Assembly (NCBI GenBank): GCA_020025885.1
Contig: JAHHRJ010000021.1
Span: forward strand, 1 to 36,450
Length of the DNA: 36,450 nucleotides
From: Butyricicoccus sp.
GTDB lineage: Bacteria; Bacillota; Clostridia; Oscillospirales; Butyricicoccaceae
Reading direction: 5' to 3'
Shown here: positions 33,096 to 36,450 of the stretch, piece by piece
Numbering within the stretch: the stretch's first letter is position 1
Layout: each line of letters opens with the position of its first letter
Notes under the pieces: model-generated
Seen by the model: the letters and a program-made list of their open reading frames with translations, nothing else
Databases searched by the model: none
What the model was told of the DNA's origin: nothing
Program-made: the position numbers and the translations under genes

Positions 33096-33113
33096 GTTTT
33101 CAGATACACACTA
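33096..33113 (-). repeat. Family 1 end fragment forming the deoR stop codon
   Basis: On the minus strand it reads TAGTGTGTATCTGAAAAC, matching the copy A end TAGGGCGTATCTGAAAAC at 15 of 18 positions. The first three bases are the deoR stop codon. The family 2 half copy follows directly, so family 2 probably inserted into this family 1 element. Confidence 0.55.
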
Positions 33114-33869
33114 GTGATCGTAGCGCACACGAATATTATTTTCGGAGAAGAAATGCATATATTTCTCGGGCGGACGACGATCTGTAATAAATGCAGTCAG
33201 ATCCTTAAGCGGACAGAACGAAATGACAGCAGACTTGTCCAGTTTGGAGGAGTCTGCCAGTAAGTAGATACCGCCAGCATGCTGCACAACACCACGCTTG
33301 ATCTCTGCTTCGAGGAAGGTTGTGTTGGTCATGCCGCTTTCCAGAGAGATTCCAGTTGCAGCCATAAATGCTTTATTGATCGTCATACCAGAAAGCATTT
33401 CAAAGGTAGACAAGCCTGTAAATGAGTCAGTCGCTGCGTTATAGATACCGCCAAGCGAAATCAGGCTCAGGTTGTCATACTTGGAAGCCTCGCTCATTGC
33501 ACCGAGTGAATGGGTGATGACGGTAACGCGCTTACGGCTGGACAGATAACGGAGCAGACATACGGTGGTCGAACCAGAGTCAATAAAAATAGTGTCTCCG
33601 TCCTGTACCTCGTTTGCGGCGAGCATACCGATCTGGTTCTTGTCTGAGGAGTTGAGGTTGGAGCGAACAGGCATAGGTACAGCTCCGGGGGAGCCAACAA
33701 TTGTTACACCGCCATAGACTTTGGCGATGTGACCACGTGCCTCCAGATCATTTAAGTCACGCCGGATGGTGTTTTTGGACACACCAAAGACCTCGCAAAG
33801 TTCGTCGATGGAGACGGTCTCTTTGGAGATCACATACTGCTCAATGGAGTTGAGTCTACTGATTTTCAT
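33111..33869 (-). CDS. DeoR/GlpR family transcriptional regulator
   Basis: A 252-residue protein of normal length. The N-terminal helix-turn-helix is SIDELCEVFGVSKNTIRRDL (19-38), followed by LEARGHIAKVYGGV, the family hallmark. The C-terminal DeoR sensor domain contains DTIFIDSGSTTVCLLRYL and MAATGISLESGMTN, which bind phosphorylated sugars. Targets may be the adjacent transketolase genes or inositol genes (IolR is DeoR-type), but the sequence does not decide. AAAAGGGAG precedes the ATG. The stop TAG is formed by a repeat end. Confidence 0.88.
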   Translation of the reverse strand: MKISRLNSIEQYVISKETVSIDELCEVFGVSKNTIRRDLNDLEARGHIAKVYGGVTIVGSPGAVPMPVRSNLNSSDKNQIGMLAANEVQDGDTIFIDSGSTTVCLLRYLSSRKRVTVITHSLGAMSEASKYDNLSLISLGGIYNAATDSFTGLSTFEMLSGMTINKAFMAATGISLESGMTNTTFLEAEIKRGVVQHAGGIYLLADSSKLDKSAVISFCPLKDLTAFITDRRPPEKYMHFFSENNIRVRYDH

Positions 33870-33901
33870 GGTTCTCCCTTTTCTTTACACTTCTTAATTT
33901 C

Positions 33902-34065
33902 TAGGGCAACACCGTACAATGTCATCTGCGGCGCTTTGCGAAAATTTCGTGCCATAAATTCGTTGTGAATCCTTGAAATCCATCAAGGATTCCTGCGGAT
34001 TCACGCCTTTTTCTGACGAGAAATTTTTCCGAAGATCGCTCTTGCTGAATGATGCGGTATTGCCC
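33902..34065 (-). repeat. Family 2 repeat, full copy
   Basis: The 162-bp element (33904-34065) has imperfect inverted ends GGGCAACACCG and CGGTATTGCCC. It is flanked by TA on the left and TG on the right. The centre holds a perfect 10-bp inverted repeat, GAATCCTTGA/TCAAGGATTC (33967-33976, 33983-33992), nested within GTGAATCC/GGATTCAC (33965-33972, 33997-34004). It has no reading frame. It lies between deoR and its likely promoter region. Confidence 0.72.
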
Positions 34066-34342
34066 TGGTTGTTCTTGTTCGGAAAGCGCAGTGGAGCATA
34101 CGTTACGCCTCTGACAAAGTAAAACACTTCTTCTTATAATTTTATCAGAAAATATTGAAAAATCAACCAAAATAGCAAGATAAGCAGATGATTTTCTAAA
34201 ACATACAAAAATAGTTTAAGTATGCGCAAGAAAACGGCAAAATACGCAATTATAACCAACATATTACAAAGAAATATCAATAATTTCACAATAAAGAAAC
34301 GGAATAGAGAAAAAATTTTTCCGACAAATCCTCATATCAGCA
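34066..34342. other. AT-rich intergenic region before transketolase
   Basis: About 275 bp of strongly AT-rich sequence without a supported gene. ATGCGCAAG and ATACGCAAT near 34220-34250 form loose direct repeats that could bind a regulator, but this is weak. The deoR promoter probably lies at its left edge. Confidence 0.4.
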
Positions 34343-34371
34343 TTGAAATTTATCCAAAACGATGATAAACT
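34343..34371 (+). promoter_or_regulatory. Candidate promoter of the transketolase operon
   Basis: TTGAAA (34343-34348) and TAAACT (34366-34371) with a 17-bp spacer, about 90 bp before the start codon. The -10 matches consensus at four of six bases. Confidence 0.5.
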
Positions 34372-34461
34372 ACAAATAGTGAGAGGAGGAAAACAGCAAG
34401 CTCGTTATGAGACTGACTGATTTTCACATAAATTTTGTATATTTATAGGCAGGTGTATGCA

Positions 34462-35313
34462 ATGCAGAAAGCAGAAAAAATGAAGGAACTGCGCGTATTT
34501 GCCCAGCAGATTCGAGTGGAAGCTCTGAAAACGATTGGCTCTCTTGGCTTTGGTCATGTTGGCGGTTCTATGTCCGTTGTAGAAGCTCTTGCTGTCCTTT
34601 ACGGCGATATTATGAAGGTAGATCCGAAAAATCCGCGCTGGGAAGATCGTGACTGGTGCGTTATGTCTAAGGGTCATGCAGGTCCAAGCATGTACGCAAC
34701 GCTGGGTCTTAAGGGATTTTATCCGGTAGAGCAGGCTTATACCCTGAACCAGCCGCATACCAATTTCCCATCCCATACTGACCGCACCAAGACTCCGGGC
34801 GTCGATCTGACCACTGGTTCTCTGGGTCAGGGTATGTCCAGCGCAGTTGGTGCTGCTCTGGCAAACAAGGTAGACGGTCGTGATAACCATGTATTCGTAT
34901 TCGTTGGCGACGGCGAGTGCGATGAAGGACAGGTTTGGGAGGCTGCACAGTTCGCAGCACACTACAAGCTCGACCATCTGATTTGCTTCGTAGACAACAA
35001 CAAGATGCAGCTTGACGGTTCTGTTGATCAGATCATGGGTCATGGCAAGGGCATCGGCGCAAAGTTTGATGCATTTGGCTGGAATGTGATCGAGCTGGCA
35101 GACGGCAATGACGTAGAAGCAATTTATGATGCAGTTCAGGCTGCTTATGAAGTTTCTGGCAAGCCCACTTGTATTGTGCTCAATACCGTTAAGGGCAAGG
35201 GCTGCACATTTGCAGAGCCATCCGGCGCACACTCCTCTCAGCCGACCAAGGAGCAGTGGGACGAGGCAATTGCATTTGCTGAGGCAGAACTCGAAAAGGT
35301 TAAGGCACAGTAA
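34462..35313 (+). CDS. Transketolase, N-terminal (pyrophosphate-binding) subunit
   Basis: A 283-residue subunit carrying the ThDP pyrophosphate domain. It shows GHVGGSMSVVEAL (31-43), SKGHAGPSMYATL, TTGSLGQGMSSAVGAAL, and the Mg/ThDP motif GDGECDEG (149-156) ending in DNN (178-180). Transketolase moves two-carbon units in the pentose phosphate pathway; split genes are common in Firmicutes, and some pairs act on other sugars or on apulose-type substrates. I chose ATG 34462, with AGGCAGG 8 bases upstream, over a TTG at 34435. The partner gene follows after 15 bp. Confidence 0.92.
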   Translation: MQKAEKMKELRVFAQQIRVEALKTIGSLGFGHVGGSMSVVEALAVLYGDIMKVDPKNPRWEDRDWCVMSKGHAGPSMYATLGLKGFYPVEQAYTLNQPHTNFPSHTDRTKTPGVDLTTGSLGQGMSSAVGAALANKVDGRDNHVFVFVGDGECDEGQVWEAAQFAAHYKLDHLICFVDNNKMQLDGSVDQIMGHGKGIGAKFDAFGWNVIELADGNDVEAIYDAVQAAYEVSGKPTCIVLNTVKGKGCTFAEPSGAHSSQPTKEQWDEAIAFAEAELEKVKAQ

Positions 35314-35328
35314 GGAGGGTATCGAACA

Positions 35329-36294
35329 ATGAGCTTTACTTTGATTGGCAAGCACGAGAAAGATTCCCGTGCAAACCGTGACGGTTATGTAACCGCAATG
35401 GAAGAAATGATGAAGGCAGATCGCAATGTCGTACATATCGACTGCGACCTGTATAACTGCATCAATACTGCAAAGCTGGAGAAGGAATTCCCGGATCAGT
35501 GCTTTAACGCTGGTATCGCAGAGGCTGACGCAGTAGGCGTTGCAGCTGGTATGACCGCTGCTGGTAAGACTGCGTTTGTACACTCTTTTGGCTGCTTTGC
35601 TTCTCGCCGTGCATTCGATCAGGCATTCATGTCCGCAGCTTATGCAAAGCTGCCAGTACACATTCTGGGTTCTGACCCGGGTGTATGTGCAGCATACAAC
35701 GGTGGCACACATATGCCGTTCGAGGACTGCGCACTGTATATGGCGATTCCGGATTCGATTGTTGTAGATCCGACTGACTATGCAATGCTGTACTCTCTGA
35801 CCAAGAAGATCGCAGCTTCGGGCAAGTTCTCCTATATGCGTATGGTTCGTAAGAACATCATCAAGGTATATGAGGACGGCGCAGACTTCGAAATTGGTAA
35901 GGGTGTTACTCTGAAGGAAGGCAAGGATGTAACCATCATCGCTTCCGGTATCATGGTAGACGAGGCACTCAAGGCACAGGAGACACTGGAAGCTGAGGGT
36001 ATCTCTGCAAAGGTTGTTGACATGTTCACTTGGAAGCCAATCGATGAGGAACTGATTGTTGCTTCCGCAAAGGAGACCGGCGCAATTGTAACCGCTGAAA
36101 ACCATCAGGTCAACTGTGGTCTGGGTTCCGCTGTTGCACAGGTTGTTGCAAAAAAATGCCCAGTTCCGATGGAGATGATCGGTGTACAAAACCGCTTTGG
36201 TCAGGTTGGTGCACAGGGCTTCCTGCAAGAAGAGTACAACCTTACTGCGGCTGATATCGTTGCAGCTGCAAAGAAGGCTGTTTCCCGCAAGTAA
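35329..36294 (+). CDS. Transketolase, C-terminal (pyrimidine-binding) subunit
   Basis: A 321-residue subunit with the pyrimidine-binding and C-terminal domains. E65 in NAGIAEADAVGVAAGM is the catalytic glutamate that activates ThDP; AFVHSFGCFASRRAFDQ and FEDCALYMAIPD are typical. The last ~120 residues (VTIIASGIMVDEAL to the end) form the transketolase C domain. AGGAGGG lies 9-10 bases before the ATG. It pairs with the preceding gene to make a heterotetramer-type enzyme. A strong terminator follows. Codon use in both subunits suggests high expression. Confidence 0.92.
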   Translation: MSFTLIGKHEKDSRANRDGYVTAMEEMMKADRNVVHIDCDLYNCINTAKLEKEFPDQCFNAGIAEADAVGVAAGMTAAGKTAFVHSFGCFASRRAFDQAFMSAAYAKLPVHILGSDPGVCAAYNGGTHMPFEDCALYMAIPDSIVVDPTDYAMLYSLTKKIAASGKFSYMRMVRKNIIKVYEDGADFEIGKGVTLKEGKDVTIIASGIMVDEALKAQETLEAEGISAKVVDMFTWKPIDEELIVASAKETGAIVTAENHQVNCGLGSAVAQVVAKKCPVPMEMIGVQNRFGQVGAQGFLQEEYNLTAADIVAAAKKAVSRK

Positions 36295-36310
36295 TTTGAC
36301 TTCAAATAAA

Positions 36311-36348
36311 AGGGTCTGTTGCAGAATGCAAATTCTGCAACAGACCCT
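36311..36348 (+). terminator. Terminator hairpin of the transketolase operon
   Basis: A 17-bp perfect stem (36311-36327 with 36332-36348; AGGGTCTG/CAGACCCT at the base), loop GCAA. Only TT follows before the family 3 repeat starts, so the T-run seems to have been displaced, as at aspS. Confidence 0.75.
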
Positions 36349-36350
36349 TT

Positions 36351-36401
36351 GAGGCTGTCAAAGAACTTTGACAGCCTTTCCAGGGGAACCCAGTCCCCCT
36401 A
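36351..36401 (+). repeat. Family 3 repeat, 5' part, interrupted by family 1
   Basis: The palindrome AGGCTGTCAAAG/CTTTGACAGCCT (36352-36363, 36366-36377) and then TTTCCAGGGGAACCCAGTCC and CCCTA match 16734-16784. The two palindromes differ at two paired positions, both compensated. The element is cut at its TA by repeat copy F. Confidence 0.7.
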
Positions 36402-36450
36402 GGGCTTGTTTGAAAATAGAGAAATTGACGGATTTTTCGCAGGGAGCGAG
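36400..36450 (+). repeat. Family 1 repeat, copy F, truncated by the window end
   Basis: From 36402 the sequence GGGCTTGTTTGAAAATAGAG and the following GAAATTGACGGATTTTTCGC match copy C on its minus strand. The left TA (36400-36401) is the TA of the family 3 CCTAG. The right end is outside the window. Confidence 0.78.

Noticed and set aside
34220..34255. ATGCGCAAG/ATACGCAAT near-repeats as a DeoR operator
   Set aside because: Only two loose matches in very AT-rich DNA; not enough to call a site.
34407..34448. A 13-codon leader-peptide-like frame after GAGAGGAGG and before the transketolase start
   Set aside because: The spacing of 17 nt from the ribosome-like site is too long, the peptide has no regulatory codon run, and no attenuator hairpin follows.
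34405..36228. A 607-codon open frame antisense to both transketolase genes
   Set aside because: It runs opposite to two well-conserved enzymes with good ribosome sites, has no recognisable motif, and is a by-product of codon bias (few stop complements) in highly expressed genes.

Overview
The window looks like a chromosomal segment of a low-to-mid GC Gram-positive anaerobe of the class Clostridia, probably a gut Oscillospirales/Butyricicoccus-like lineage. This rests on the strong GGAGG-type ribosome sites, the zapA-U32-maf-mreCD-mrdA order, the split transketolase, the two-gene hisS-aspS block, a Clostridium-type NADP(H) secondary-alcohol dehydrogenase, and the gut sugar-acid and inositol genes. 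The assignment to a genus is inference only.

Layout. Positions 1-102 are the right end of an IS200/IS605-type element that abuts the DUF3006 gene. Positions 99-4151 run leftward: a ComEC-like beta-lactamase-fold hydrolase with its DUF3006 partner, then proB-proA-CYTH. Positions 4335-12103 are a rightward cell-envelope and division operon: a ZapA-domain coiled-coil protein, a U32 rRNA/tRNA hydroxylation-type protein, Maf, MreC, MreD and PBP2. It is followed by a separately promoted minD-like gene and a methylglyoxal-synthase homologue (12154-13386), then hisS and aspS (13507-16699). Positions 17186-24844 are a lower-GC uronate island: a GntR/FCD regulator and a zinc dehydrogenase leftward, and a TRAP transporter (dctPQM) with uxuA and uxuB rightward. 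Together they should import and degrade a hexuronate or related aldonate to 2-keto-3-deoxygluconate. Positions 25141-25486 hold a dead IS200. A VOC protein, the inositol genes iolD and iolB, and a divergent AraC regulator follow. Positions 30760-32804 encode an NADP(H)-type zinc alcohol dehydrogenase with a CobW/COG0523 GTPase. A DeoR regulator and the two transketolase subunits close the window. No tRNA, rRNA, CRISPR array or phage gene was seen.

The most unusual content is between the genes. At least three families of small non-coding repeats occur. Family 1 is about 160 bp, has imperfect inverted ends and sits between TA dinucleotides, with six or more full, partial or internally deleted copies. 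Family 2 is about 162 bp with GGGCAA..TTGCCC ends. Family 3 is about 215 bp, begins with a covarying palindrome, and lies immediately after transcription-terminator hairpins; at aspS the host hairpin is duplicated exactly on the far side. Family 1 has inserted into the TA of the gntR stop codon (TAA became TAG, so the protein is unchanged), into the loop of a terminator, and into a family 3 copy. These parasites seem to land where they do least harm, or to exploit stop codons and terminators as targets. Other points of note are 43-residue tandem repeats in the ZapA fusion, a MinD-like protein ending where the membrane anchor would begin, a methylglyoxal-synthase homologue with two altered catalytic residues, and a CobW GTPase operon-linked to a zinc enzyme.
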